Assembly (NCBI RefSeq): GCF_000317245.1
Contig: NZ_AJLJ01000494.1
Location: 56,655 to 120,654, forward strand
From: Fischerella muscicola SAG 1427-1 = PCC 73103
Lineage (GTDB): Bacteria > Cyanobacteriota > Cyanobacteriia > Cyanobacteriales > Nostocaceae
Direction: 5' to 3'
Length of the DNA: 64,000 nucleotides
In this document: positions 45,075 through 54,917 of the stretch, piece by piece
Position numbering within the stretch: the first letter of the stretch is position 1
Layout of the letters: every line of letters starts with the position of its first letter
Position numbers and translations under genes: made by a program
The notes under the pieces: generated by a model
What the model was told of the DNA's origin: nothing
The model's database searches: none
What the model saw: the letters and a program-made list of their open reading frames with translations, nothing else

Positions 45075-45920
45075 AAGTTTTTTGTCCTTAGTTTTAGCTT
45101 AATTGGTAGACTTATCCACACATCTTTGATTTTGTACACCTATGTTGAAAATAAGGTTTTATGTTAAAGCGTAAGTGGAAAGGAAGATGTATTTTTGTCC
45201 TGATCTCTACTAACTTTTACCTTGACCTCGTTATTTTCAACTTTCAAAAAGAATTGGCTATATGTTTTAGTGCAGGTTCTCATGTCCTTTTGGGATAAAC
45301 AGAACCAATGTTATATCTAAATCGACTGCACCCCCACAATTGTGAAACCTTGCCAAACCTGTTATTAAAGCTAATACTTCTATGGCAGCAAATTCTGTTT
45401 CATTTGTGACTAAAAGCGATACTATGCTTACGGTAATTTGCTGAGAAAAATTATTTTGCTTAAAACATCTAAATAACTTTTCATGAGTCTTAACGCTTTA
45501 CAATATAAGGCTACAGACTTAGAAAAATTTAATACTATGAGAGTAAATAGTAATTACAACAGCATTTAATTTAAATTAATCATAATATTAGCCAACAGTG
45601 CCAGCTAAAAATTAAACTTTATAAATCCAATAAAAATAATTTTGTGAGATAACTAATAAGCAAGTCGGTGGGGATAAACATAACGCAAGTTACGAAATAT
45701 AAGTACACTTCAAACTATTACCAACAGCAAATGACGATTCTCACTAGTTAATTTTTTTGTGCTGATCTACTGAAATTATAATTCTGGCTTGTCGAAAGCT
45801 CATCAAGCCAGAGAGAGATTTGCTAGATATGGGTTGACATGGAGAGTTTGCAAAAACTTTCCATGTCCGGTGTTTAGCCTAGATACGAAGTGTCTACTTC
45901 CTCTCTTGCCAGCCACAGTT
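45075..45920. other. Spacer downstream of infB with terminator-like hairpins
   Basis: 846 AT-rich bases. At 45836-45867 a 14-bp stem (gacatggagagttt/aaactttccatgtc, one G-T pair) with a four- to five-base loop lies 53 bases beyond the infB stop and is the likely end of that operon. Next to it a ggcttg...caagcc hairpin (45786-45809). Nothing else recognised. Confidence 0.55.
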
Positions 45921-48900
45921 TTATCTCGCCGCAGCTGAGAGGGTACGACGCTTAGTCACCATTTGGTAGGCTTCAATAATGTCGCCATCCGCCCAGTCAC
46001 TGTATTTATCAACGCCGACACCGCACTCAAACCCTGTGTTGACTTCGCGAGTATCTTCTTTCATGCGCTTGAGCGAATCCAGAATACCTTCGTAGACAAC
46101 TTTATTACCACGACGTACTCGCAGCTTGCAGTTACGAAGCAATTTGCCAGATTGAACATAACAACCAGCAACGGCTCCACGACCAACAGGGAAGACAGCA
46201 CGTACTTCTGCTTGACCCAGGGGTTCTTCGACTAACTCTGGCTCTAATAGACCTTCCAAAGCACCTTGGATATCTTCTAGGAGTTTGTAGATGATGTTGT
46301 ATTCTCGTACATCTACGCCAGCTTCATCAGCAGCTTGTCTAGCACCACTGGCGTAAGTGGTGTTAAAGCCAATGATGACGGCTCCACTAGCAGCAGCTAG
46401 GTCAATATCGGTCTGGGTAATTTCTCCCGCAGAGGCTAATAGCAAGCGGATTTGAACTTCGTTTTGTGGAATTTGCTTGAGCGATCCCACAATTGCCTCT
46501 ACTGAGCCTTGAACGTCTCCCTTGAGGATCAAGTTGAGTTCTTTCAATTCGCCTTCTTGAGCCTGAGCGGAGATCGCAGCCAGGGTGACACGGCCTTGCA
46601 TGAGACGGGATTGACGCTGTTTCTCTGCGCGATCGCTAGCGAGTGCTCGTGCTTCTTTTTCGATATGGAAGACCTCAAATTCATCTCCTGCTGCTGGCAC
46701 ATCACTTAAACCAAGTACCTCAACAGCAAAAGAAGGAGTCGCGGCTTCAACCTTTCTAGCTCGGTCATCGATCATTGCCCTGACTTTACCAAACACTGAG
46801 CCAGCCACGAGGATATCGCCTACCCGTAACGTACCATTTTGTACGAGCAGAGTTGCAACAGCACCTTTGGCTTTATCTAAGTGAGCTTCAATTACGGTTC
46901 CCTTCGCAGGACGATCTGGGTTAGCAGACAGTTCTTCTACTTCTGCAACCAACAGGATCATCTCAAGTAAGGTATCGAGATTTTCACCTTTGATTGCACT
47001 CACAGGAACCATGATTGTTTCACCGCCCCATTCCTCTGGAGTCAAACCATAATTAGTTAACTCTTGTTTAACTCGGTCTGGTTGAGCGCCTTCTTTGTCG
47101 ATTTTGTTAATTGCCACAACAATAGGCACTTCTGCGGCTTTGGCGTGGCTAATGGCTTCAATAGTTTGGGGACGGACACCATCATCAGCTGCCACAACTA
47201 AAATGGCAATGTCTGTAACTCTTGCTCCTCGCGCCCGCATGGCTGTAAAAGCTTCGTGACCAGGTGTATCTAAAAATACGACTTGCTGGACTTTGCCACC
47301 ATGTTCTACGTCTACATGGTAAGCACCGATATGCTGTGTAATACCGCCTGCTTCCCCTGATGCCACCTTGGTATTGCGAATTGAATCGAGCAAGGTAGTT
47401 TTACCGTGGTCTACGTGACCCATAATTGTCACTACTGGTGGACGTCGGTGCAGGTGTTCCAGATCTGCCACGTCGATCATTTCTGTAACTTTACGGGCTT
47501 CGGCTTCTGGTTCGCGAGTTTCGACTTGTGTACCTAATTCGTTGGCAATTAAAGTAATTGTGGGAATATCCAGACTTTGAGTGATACTCACTGCCATGCC
47601 TTTAAGGAACAGAATTTTCACAATTTCTGTGTCAGCAACCACCAAGGCATCAGCCAACTCTTGGACAGTCATTGTGCCTGTGACAACTAGTGTTTCAGGA
47701 CGTTCGCGCTTTTGCTCCTGCGGGCGACGTTGTTGATCACGAACTGCCGCAGTCGCTGGTTTTTTGGTTGGTTTAGGAGCGGCTGCAACCGCAGCAGTCT
47801 GTGCTGGTTTGCCCGTCTTCGGTTTGGGCGGACGTACGATCGCATTACTGATCGCAACAGCAGCAGCAGCTAGCTCTGCATCTTCATCATCGAGGAAATC
47901 TTCTTCAAAGTCTTCTTCATCAACAATAGGCTTGGCACGTTTACCTTTAGCGCCGACTTTAGCCTTGTTAGCTTCTTTGACTTCGTCAATTTCTTCTTCT
48001 TGCCACTTTTTACCAACTTTCGGTTGACGTGGAGGTGTGGGACGCTTGAGTTCAACAATTTCGGGAGTGTCTTCCTCCTCTGTTGTTTCTACCTCTTGTC
48101 CTACTTGTGGTTTTACTGGTGCTACCAGCCCAGGTTTTTGTGGCCCTACTGCTGCTGGTGCTGGAATTGGACGTGTTGGAGGCTTGGGTCTTGGAGAATC
48201 TCCTACGACAGAGACACCTCTATTACCTTTTTGCTCCGACGAGGCTCGTCCTCCAACTGGACGCGCAGGTCTCGGTGGCTGTTGGGCAGTCTCTTTCGCC
48301 TCTGCATTTGTGGCAGGCTGTGGTTTACCCTTACCCTTAACTGGCTCACGAGTTTGGTCGCGATCGCGTTTGAGGATCGGTTTCTCTGCTTGATGACCCT
48401 GGGGCGTTGATTCTGATTTGTCCCCAGCAGGTCTTGTGGGTGGGGCAACCAGTTGTGGTTTTTGGGGTCTTTCTGGTTTTGATTTACTTGGTGCAGGGGA
48501 ATTTGGTTCTGGTTTTTCCGCTGCCATTTTTTCTGTGGGCTGGTTGTTGGGCTTAGGCGTTTTGTCTGCGTTGGTCACAGCAGTTTCTGGCATTGCCTCA
48601 GACTGATTTCGGGAAATAGGTCGAATAGGTGCCGTCGGCTTCATGGATGAGACTGGTGTGGCGAAGGGTCTGGGGGGTGAGAGCGGGTCAACTTCAGAAG
48701 AAGCAATTTGAGTATTGGTAGCAGCTAACGCCTCAAGGGCGTTGCCAGAGAGATTTTTAGGTGGTTGTGGTTTGCGAATTTCTAACAATTCTTGTTTGTG
48801 AGATGCAGCTGGTCGATTGCGAGATGGTATTTGTGTGGTATGGGGCTTATGACTAATTGCACCATGATGCTCTTTTTTTGGCATCTGGTGCGTAGCCGCC

Positions 48901-49064
48901 AGTTTTTCCGCTTGAGAACGAATGCGTTCTGCTTCGGATTCTGTGATCGTGCTGCTATGACTTTTGACCGCAATATTGAGCTGGTCGCAAATTGCTAATA
49001 GCTCTTTGTTATCCAAATTCAATTCCTTTGATAATTCGTAGATTCTAACTTTGCCGTTGTTCAT
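45921..49064 (-). CDS. infB: Translation initiation factor IF-2
   Basis: GTPase that places initiator tRNA on the 30S subunit. 1047 residues, long even for this family because of the linker. N-terminal IF2_N module (VRIYELSKELNLDNKEL), then about 400 residues of Pro/Lys/Ala-rich linker with low complexity, a second IF2_N-like module (VQELADALVVADTEIV), and the G domain: IMGHVDHGKTTLLDSIR, DTPGHEAF, VAINKIDK, SAIKG. Domains II-IV follow intact, ending in KRRTLSAAAR. Last gene of the rimP-nusA-ylxR-infB unit; the start ATG is preceded by GGGGAAGAG. Confidence 0.97.
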   Translation of the reverse strand: MNNGKVRIYELSKELNLDNKELLAICDQLNIAVKSHSSTITESEAERIRSQAEKLAATHQMPKKEHHGAISHKPHTTQIPSRNRPAASHKQELLEIRKPQPPKNLSGNALEALAATNTQIASSEVDPLSPPRPFATPVSSMKPTAPIRPISRNQSEAMPETAVTNADKTPKPNNQPTEKMAAEKPEPNSPAPSKSKPERPQKPQLVAPPTRPAGDKSESTPQGHQAEKPILKRDRDQTREPVKGKGKPQPATNAEAKETAQQPPRPARPVGGRASSEQKGNRGVSVVGDSPRPKPPTRPIPAPAAVGPQKPGLVAPVKPQVGQEVETTEEEDTPEIVELKRPTPPRQPKVGKKWQEEEIDEVKEANKAKVGAKGKRAKPIVDEEDFEEDFLDDEDAELAAAAVAISNAIVRPPKPKTGKPAQTAAVAAAPKPTKKPATAAVRDQQRRPQEQKRERPETLVVTGTMTVQELADALVVADTEIVKILFLKGMAVSITQSLDIPTITLIANELGTQVETREPEAEARKVTEMIDVADLEHLHRRPPVVTIMGHVDHGKTTLLDSIRNTKVASGEAGGITQHIGAYHVDVEHGGKVQQVVFLDTPGHEAFTAMRARGARVTDIAILVVAADDGVRPQTIEAISHAKAAEVPIVVAINKIDKEGAQPDRVKQELTNYGLTPEEWGGETIMVPVSAIKGENLDTLLEMILLVAEVEELSANPDRPAKGTVIEAHLDKAKGAVATLLVQNGTLRVGDILVAGSVFGKVRAMIDDRARKVEAATPSFAVEVLGLSDVPAAGDEFEVFHIEKEARALASDRAEKQRQSRLMQGRVTLAAISAQAQEGELKELNLILKGDVQGSVEAIVGSLKQIPQNEVQIRLLLASAGEITQTDIDLAAASGAVIIGFNTTYASGARQAADEAGVDVREYNIIYKLLEDIQGALEGLLEPELVEEPLGQAEVRAVFPVGRGAVAGCYVQSGKLLRNCKLRVRRGNKVVYEGILDSLKRMKEDTREVNTGFECGVGVDKYSDWADGDIIEAYQMVTKRRTLSAAAR

Positions 49065-49497
49065 CCACTCTTCCCCTTTAATTTACAGTTTTAGCGGATG
49101 GATGCCAGACAAAAGCGACATCTCCATCCTTTGATTACTGTTTTTAGGTTGCCGTTTTGTTGCCGGTGCCTCCAATCAGGAAAGAGAGATGTATCGGTTT
49201 AAGGCTGGCATCGCCACCTAAAACGATGGTTGACGCCGGACTGCGCGTGGGCGCTACCAGATTGCAATTTTTTTTGTTTTTGTTTTGCTGATTCTGAGTC
49301 TTCCACAACACATTAAGCGTAAGTCTTGTTTGGAGTGTTGTCTCGCCCCTTTTGGATATTGAAGAGCGATTTGCCAGACACCCTACTACTATTTTGGCAC
49401 TAAATTCGAGCCTAGCTGAAGACGTAGCGATAGCCTTTAGGTACGGTTATCGACATAATTGTTTCAGGTAATTACCGCCAAAGCGATTAAGCTCAAT
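49065..49497. other. 433-base spacer between ylxR and infB
   Basis: Long for the inside of this operon. On the minus strand it contains GC-richer segments with several ggatg/catcc repeats: ggatggatg at about 49095-49103 and catcc next to the infB start, which could pair and shield the infB ribosome site. This may be an infB leader or separate promoter. Confidence 0.4.
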
Positions 49498-49761
49498 TTA
49501 ATTTTGGAGATTGCTTTGGGCTAAACGCTGCCACAATGTCTGATACAGTGTTTCTGGCACTGATGCATGTAGCGATCGCCCTAACCTGTTTTTTTTCTGA
49601 GCTGCACTTAGGCAACTCATATTAGGGCAAATGTAGGCAGAACGCCCCATGCCCTCATCTAATTGTACCTGTCCAGAAGGAAAGACGCGGACAATCCGCC
49701 AAAACTCATTTTTTAGACCCACTTTGCGACAACTAATACAACGTCGGTAGTTTGGTTTCAT
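49498..49761 (-). CDS. ylxR: YlxR family protein (DUF448)
   Basis: 87 residues. Starts with the family motif RRCISCRKVG (CxxC), has IVRVFPSGQVQLDEGMGRSAYIC, the GRSAYxC signature, and a basic helix after it. YlxR proteins are encoded between nusA and infB in most bacteria, and they have been described as RNA-binding or nucleoid-associated; the role in cyanobacteria is not known. Position between nusA and infB is exactly as expected. Confidence 0.93.
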   Translation of the reverse strand: MKPNYRRCISCRKVGLKNEFWRIVRVFPSGQVQLDEGMGRSAYICPNMSCLSAAQKKNRLGRSLHASVPETLYQTLWQRLAQSNLQN

Positions 49762-49922
49762 AATTTAGAATCAGGCAGAAGGCAGGAAGTATTAAGTCAA
49801 GACAAAATAATACTGTCATTACTTATTTACCTGTTACCTATTACCCAATACCAAATGTATATGTTTTGTTTGATCGATATTTTGATGCACACCTTAAATA
49901 TAAGGGCTAGTTAATGTTTTAA

Positions 49923-51287
49923 CTATTCTTCATCGCGATCGTAAAGTTCGTCTTCGAGTTCGTCGTCAATGTCTTCGTCCTCTTCAATTTCTTCTTCAAT
50001 ATCCTCTTCAATTTTATTGTTGAACTCATCTTTTAACTCTGGTTGATTTTCGTCTTCATATTCCTCTTCGTCTAATTCTTCCTCCTCCATTTCTTTTAGT
50101 TCTGCGGCATATTTGGCTCTGGCAGCAGCAAATTTAGTATCTTCTGCTGCATGATCATACTTCGCTTTGTCTTTAATATCTATTTTCCAACCAGTCAGAC
50201 GAGCTGCCAAGCGGACGTTTTGTCCTTCTTTTCCAATTGCTAAACTGAGTTGATCTTCTGCCACCAGAACATGAGTTTGCCTGGTTTCGGGATCCATGAG
50301 CCGCACTTCATCTACTCGTGCTGGACTCAAGGCGTTAGCAATATAGGTAGCAGGGTCTGGAGACCAGCGAATGACATCAATTTTTTCACCTCGCAACTCG
50401 TTGACTACTACTTGAATCCGTGATCCCCGTGCGCCAATACAAGCACCTACCGGATCTACATCCCGGTCTAGGGTATCTACAGCAATTTTAGTCCGAGGCC
50501 CGACATGACGGGATGGGGGGTTAGCTTCCCTGGCCACTGCTACGATGCGTACGACTTCATCTTCAATTTCCGGAACTTCGTTGGCAAATAAGTAAACTAC
50601 TAAACCAGCATCAGCTCTAGATACTAATAGCTGTGGTCCACGTTGTTGACCTTGGGAAACTTTTTTTAAATAGACTTTAAATGTCGCACCAATCCGATAA
50701 TTGTCATTAGGCAGTTGTTCACGTTTAGGTAATTCCGCTTCTACTTCAGGCTGACCAAAACCACTGCTCACAGCTAAGATCACTGACTGACGCTCAAACC
50801 GCAAAACTCTGGCTTGTAAAACTGTTCCTTCTAAATCTTGGAACTCTTCTTGAATTAATTGCCGTTGTTGATCCCGCAGTTTTTGCGCCAAGACTTGCTT
50901 GGTTTGCATTGCTGCCATCCGCCCAAATTCGCCTTGGTCTGGTGTAACATCTAATACTACTTCTTGACCCAATTGTGCTTCTTCACCTCCCATGTCTTGA
51001 ACCTGTTGCAAGGCAATTTCATGGTCAGTGTTGCTGACTTCTTCAACTATGGTTTTGGTCGCAACGACGCGAAAACCTTCCTCTTCTACGTCTAGTTGGA
51101 CATCAAAGTTTTCAAAATAATCTTCATCAAATTGTTTCTTGTCTAAATTTTGAGCACGACGATAACGTTCGTAACCTTTTAATAATGCCTCTCGAATGGC
51201 TGACTGCACCGCAACTCGGGGTAAATTACGCTCTCTACTTATACTTTCTATTAACTCTTTTAAACCAGGTAAACTAACCATTGACAT
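49923..51287 (-). CDS. nusA: Transcription termination/antitermination factor NusA
   Basis: Binds RNA polymerase and nascent RNA and controls pausing, termination and antitermination. From ATG 51287, with AAGGAG upstream, it has 454 residues; the frame stays open 60 codons upstream, but that part is intergenic repeat sequence. Order: NusA N-terminal domain (SLPGLKELIESISRERNLPR), S1 domain (about 130-200), two KH domains (DPVGACIGARGSRIQVVVNEL; SLAIGKEGQNVRLAARLTGW). The C-terminal 70 residues are extremely acidic (EEEELDEEEYEDE...), a cyanobacterial-type tail lacking the repeats of E. coli NusA. Confidence 0.96.
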   Translation of the reverse strand: MSMVSLPGLKELIESISRERNLPRVAVQSAIREALLKGYERYRRAQNLDKKQFDEDYFENFDVQLDVEEEGFRVVATKTIVEEVSNTDHEIALQQVQDMGGEEAQLGQEVVLDVTPDQGEFGRMAAMQTKQVLAQKLRDQQRQLIQEEFQDLEGTVLQARVLRFERQSVILAVSSGFGQPEVEAELPKREQLPNDNYRIGATFKVYLKKVSQGQQRGPQLLVSRADAGLVVYLFANEVPEIEDEVVRIVAVAREANPPSRHVGPRTKIAVDTLDRDVDPVGACIGARGSRIQVVVNELRGEKIDVIRWSPDPATYIANALSPARVDEVRLMDPETRQTHVLVAEDQLSLAIGKEGQNVRLAARLTGWKIDIKDKAKYDHAAEDTKFAAARAKYAAELKEMEEEELDEEEYEDENQPELKDEFNNKIEEDIEEEIEEDEDIDDELEDELYDRDEE

Positions 51288-51547
51288 AAGCAATCTCCTT
51301 AAATAATTAGGGATTAGGGACTGGGGACTAGAGATTGGGGATTGGGAGGACAAGTAGAAATAAGGGGAGAGGAAGAATAATTGAAGAAGTGTCTTCCTTG
51401 TCTCCCCTCTCCCTTGTCTTTTCCCGATACCCGAACGCGAGTGCGTCTCATGACGGAGAATCACCAATCCCCGTACTCTATGAGAAGCCGCTTGCGCGTC
51501 TACGCGAAGCGTCTCCTCTGGAGAATCACCAATTTCTTTCCCTTCTC
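51288..51547. repeat. Repeat-bearing spacer between rimP and nusA
   Basis: 260 bases inside a conserved operon. Contains ggggactagagattggggattggg tracts and, at 51480-51520, gaagccgcttgcgcgtctacgcgaagcgtctc, a member of the dispersed agccgct-gcgtctac repeats. It makes the upstream nusA frame open by chance. Confidence 0.6.
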
Positions 51548-52009
51548 TTATCGGCGTTCATCCAACTGTACTTTAGTAATCTGAGTGAGGGGAATTGCGA
51601 TCGCCCGACCTTTTTGATTTAAGTAAACAGATGTTTCATCACGCCGAATTAATTGGCCAGTCCATTCTTGTTGTCCCTCATAGGGTGGGAAAGTGGAAAC
51701 TATGACGGGAAATCCTTTAAAGGAATTAAATTCTCTATCTGTTGTTAATTGTCGGGAAATACCAGGACTGGATACTTCCAAAACGTAGGCATCTGGAATG
51801 ACTTCTGCCGCATCTAAAGTCGCTTCTAAAGCGCGGCTCATCCGTTCACAATCATCTAACCCAGTGTCTTGGTGTGGGTTGCGAATGTCCACCCGCAAAA
51901 CTGGTGGACGTTGGTTTGTGTGAAAAACGACTCCAACAATCTCTAATTCCAGTTCTTCTGCTACTGGTATGGCTAAATCAATAATTTGTGGGACTAAAGG
52001 ATGAGTCAT
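51548..52009 (-). CDS. rimP: Ribosome maturation factor RimP
   Basis: Needed for maturation of the 30S subunit. 153 residues; N-terminal domain with LVPQIIDLAIPVAEELELEIVGV, conserved ERMSRALEATLDAAEVI and YVLEVSSPGISRQL, and a C-terminal SH3-like barrel (GQLIRRDETSVYL...QITKVQLDERR). Normal length. First gene of the rimP-nusA-ylxR-infB unit. Confidence 0.95.
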   Translation of the reverse strand: MTHPLVPQIIDLAIPVAEELELEIVGVVFHTNQRPPVLRVDIRNPHQDTGLDDCERMSRALEATLDAAEVIPDAYVLEVSSPGISRQLTTDREFNSFKGFPVIVSTFPPYEGQQEWTGQLIRRDETSVYLNQKGRAIAIPLTQITKVQLDERR

Positions 52010-52166
52010 GCGACAATTCCAACAAAAAAAGTGGGTACTTACCCACTTCCTGCGATAAGGATATCTTCCAAGAAGTATTTGGACGAATCAAATTTGATTC
52101 GCCTCTTTCTGAGTGTAGCGTATTTTTTTCAGGGCGAGAAGCAAGGAATATTTATTTAGTCAATTG

Positions 52167-53570
52167 TTATTTATTGTTCTGTACGCTTTTCAGCCGCGTA
52201 GTTTGCTCCAAAATTTTATTAAAATCCTCTTGTGATAAGCGCTCAACATAATTCAGCTTGATTTCCTCTAAAAAATCTACAAGTAAGCTTTGTAATTCTG
52301 AGAGTACATGTTTTTGTTGTATTTGCTCTCCTAAAGCTTCACGAAAGCGTTGTAATAATTGACTCGAAAGTTTGGCAGCGAGAGGATCTTCCACGGTACT
52401 CACTAGAGCATTGTATAAATTCGTAGTGATTTGAGTTGCTAATTGTTCACTCAACTGTGTTTGTATTTTTGCCACTCCGGGTAAATTTTGCAGGTTGCGG
52501 TAGACAGGAGAATTATTTAACGCACTTTCTAGGTTGTGATGCAAAATCGCCACTAGTTCTGGTTGAATTGTGGGCAGAACTTGGTAGACGATAGTTTGTA
52601 CAAAAATAGCAGCGATCGCTTCCACTTCATTGACATTGTTTATGTCGATATAAGGACGCAACTTCTCTTTTTGCAAAAACCAAGTAAATAATTCGCCTCG
52701 GTGAATAGAACCTTGTACCTGATTAATAACTCTAACTACAACTATTTCAGTAAGATCTTCAGCAAAATTTGATACAATTCCTAAATGAATTTGCTGTCTA
52801 ATCGGCTGCAAATTTAAGATTTCTGCTTGATCAAGACGAATAATCACAGGTATGGTTCGTAACCAGCGCCAAAACGGTATTAGTAAAAATAAGTCATACC
52901 AGCGCCACAAAATTGCATTTAACCAACTAAAACGTGGATAGCGGCGTTTAATATAAAAACTACGAATTAGTAATTCGACAGCAAATATGCAGACAAAAGG
53001 TAGATCAATTAGCCAAAAATAATCAACATATTCACCATTTTCTCCAATTCTTCGGTAGTAATTAGTAGCAATTAAAGGTCTAATTTGCTGGTTAAAAAAC
53101 ATGATTTCTTTTGTCCAGCCATTTTGCAATAAATACTCCTGGCTCCAAAAAACCTCAAAGGCTGTTTTGGCAGAGTCTTGCTTTAGGTGAGCACGCATTT
53201 GATTTTTGATTTTTTCCAATGTGCCACTTTTGTTAGCTGACGCAAAAGGATTATTTACTATCATTTCAACACTCATACTGCGTAAATCGGCCAGCTTATT
53301 TTCTACCTCCGGCGACTGTAAACCAGTTTTACTGACCTGATTTTTAAGTGCATCAATTGTGTTGAGATATTTTTCCGTTTCTCTATGAGGTTCAATACCT
53401 TTGACTGGATCATAGGCAATCACAATTCTCGGTGCATAATGTAAGTACCTATCACGCCAAGAAATATAACTTAAATTAAATAGGACTAAGCATAAGTTGA
53501 TAGTGGCAATTATTGCCATTACTCGTTCAAACCAAAGTTTGTAATTCTTGAGAGATTTTGAATCAGACAT
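52167..53570 (-). CDS. Membrane protein with voltage-sensor-like segment
   Basis: 467 residues from ATG 53570; the longer frame to 53642 has no support. One transmembrane helix near the N-terminus (MAIIATINLCLVLFNLSYISW), a helical soluble loop of about 150 residues, then a cluster of hydrophobic segments: FWLIDLPFVCIFAVELLIRSFYI, AILWRWYDLFLLIPFWRWLR and VIIRLDQ. Spacing of the FAVELLIR, WYDLF and WLR-VIIR elements recalls S2-S4 of voltage-sensor domains, but there is no pore. The C-terminal 250 residues are amphipathic helices. I know similar unnamed proteins only from cyanobacteria. Function unknown. Confidence 0.65.
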   Translation of the reverse strand: MSDSKSLKNYKLWFERVMAIIATINLCLVLFNLSYISWRDRYLHYAPRIVIAYDPVKGIEPHRETEKYLNTIDALKNQVSKTGLQSPEVENKLADLRSMSVEMIVNNPFASANKSGTLEKIKNQMRAHLKQDSAKTAFEVFWSQEYLLQNGWTKEIMFFNQQIRPLIATNYYRRIGENGEYVDYFWLIDLPFVCIFAVELLIRSFYIKRRYPRFSWLNAILWRWYDLFLLIPFWRWLRTIPVIIRLDQAEILNLQPIRQQIHLGIVSNFAEDLTEIVVVRVINQVQGSIHRGELFTWFLQKEKLRPYIDINNVNEVEAIAAIFVQTIVYQVLPTIQPELVAILHHNLESALNNSPVYRNLQNLPGVAKIQTQLSEQLATQITTNLYNALVSTVEDPLAAKLSSQLLQRFREALGEQIQQKHVLSELQSLLVDFLEEIKLNYVERLSQEDFNKILEQTTRLKSVQNNK

Positions 53571-53898
53571 TATGGCTATGAAGATTTTTAAGTGGTTAAT
53601 AGTTAGTGGGTGATGGAAAACAATAAATTTACCAATAATCAATCAAGAGATACAAGGAAACAACTCTAAATTTATGTTGTTTTAGGTTTCTTTATCTATC
53701 CTTTTCTCTAAGTAGAAATACTCTCAATAAATTAACCTGTAAAATTTTATACAGATTTTCTAATTTTAAACTGAATCTAACTACTTTTAATCAAAAATCA
53801 TTAATATTTCAGCCAAAGTATTTATATGAACTTAAAATGCATCTGTTAGTTCTGGTAACATCAATATTTTCCCGGCTTCATTGAAAGGAGTTTGAATT

Positions 53899-54669
53899 AT
53901 GTGGTGTGAATTTGGAAAATCAAGCTTTAGTGTAGCTACCATTTGTATAGTAACTGCGGCAACAAGTGTTGCGATCGCACAAACACCAACAACTGTAAGG
54001 CAGCAAATCTATACTCCACAGCAATTTCGTAGCGTACTGCAAGGATTAGGTTATAAAGTTACGGTATCAAACGCACCGCTAACAGATGCAGAAACGAAAA
54101 AAGCAATTCAAGAATTTCAAAAGGGTTATAGATTACAACCAGTGGATGGCATTGCTGGACCAAAAACTCAAGCTTATGCAGCAAATATTGTCAAGATTTT
54201 ACAGGCAAATCTGAATCTGGTAACTAAGCCAAATCCTCCTCTACCTAAAAACTCATTTTACGGGCCTCAAACCCAATCCGCAGTCAAAGTTTATCAGAAA
54301 AAACTACAACTTCCCCAAACAGGAATTGCTGATTTAGCATTGCGGCAGAGACTTGACAAAGATGCGAAGAAAATACTTCAAAATCCATCAGTAGCACCAT
54401 CATCTACACCACCATCGCCAACACCTACGACAACACCAACAACAACCCCATCACCTACACCAACATCAACAGCAACACCTACGACAACGCCAACAACAAC
54501 ACCAACACCTACACCAACACCTACGACAACACCAACAACAACCCCATCACCTACACCAACATCAACAGCAACACCTACGACAACGCCAACAACAACCCCA
54601 TCACCTACACCAACATCGACAGCAACACCTACGACAACGCCAACAGCAACCCCATCACCCACACCTTAG
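53899..54669 (+). CDS. Secreted peptidoglycan-binding protein with Pro/Thr repeat tail
   Basis: 256 residues, ATG with AAGGAG upstream. Signal peptide (FSVATICIVTAATSVAIAQ), then one or two peptidoglycan-binding-1 repeats: about 38-90 (FRSVLQGLGYKV...IQEFQKGYRLQPVDGIAGPKTQ) and about 95-155 (NSFYGPQTQSAVKVYQKKLQLPQTGIA). The last 80 residues consist only of Pro, Thr, Ser and Ala (PTTTPTTTPSPTPTSTATP), encoded by near-identical direct repeats (54412-54660). Such tails span the wall or carry glycans. The repeat number is likely variable between strains. Confidence 0.88.
   Translation: MWCEFGKSSFSVATICIVTAATSVAIAQTPTTVRQQIYTPQQFRSVLQGLGYKVTVSNAPLTDAETKKAIQEFQKGYRLQPVDGIAGPKTQAYAANIVKILQANLNLVTKPNPPLPKNSFYGPQTQSAVKVYQKKLQLPQTGIADLALRQRLDKDAKKILQNPSVAPSSTPPSPTPTTTPTTTPSPTPTSTATPTTTPTTTPTPTPTPTTTPTTTPSPTPTSTATPTTTPTTTPSPTPTSTATPTTTPTATPSPTP
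54412..54660 (+). repeat. Tandem Pro/Thr-coding repeat
   Basis: Roughly 80 codons of cca/aca/acg units arranged as higher-order repeats of about 70-100 bases (ccatcacctacaccaacatc recurs three times). It explains the opposite-strand frame of Val/Gly only, which is an artefact. Confidence 0.85.
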
Positions 54670-54917
54670 ACTAGAACGGGTATTGGGGATTAGGAATCGG
54701 GAATCGGAAGGGAAGGGAGACAAGGAGGACAAGGGAAACAAGGCAGACAACTTATCAGTTATCAGTTATCAGTTATCAAATTAAACTGTCAACAGTTAAC
54801 TGTTAACTGATTTATGCCTAATGCCCAATGATCAATGATCAATGATCAATGACAATTGTAGAGACGCGTAGACGCTCGTAAGAGCGGCTTCAAAGTAAGA
54901 GTATAATCGCGTCTCTA
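54670..54917. repeat. Cluster of heptamer repeats and hairpin repeat copy 2
   Basis: Holds a G-rich tract (gggagacaaggaggacaaggg), ttatcag repeated about 3.9 times at 54752-54778, caatgat four times at 54826-54853, and at 54859-54917 the second copy of the 55-base hairpin repeat with 10-bp ends tagagacgcg/cgcgtctcta. The last overlaps the 3' end of the protease gene. Confidence 0.8.

Noticed and set aside
48000..48410. Plus-strand ORFs opposite the IF-2 linker
   Set aside because: They are shadows of the low-complexity linker codons of infB.
51288..51467. Longer N-terminus for NusA
   Set aside because: The extra 60 codons lie in repeat-bearing spacer, and the ATG at 51287 has AAGGAG and matches the family start.
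54378..54662. Minus-strand Val/Gly-only ORF
   Set aside because: It is the reverse reading of the Pro/Thr repeat of the peptidoglycan-binding gene.
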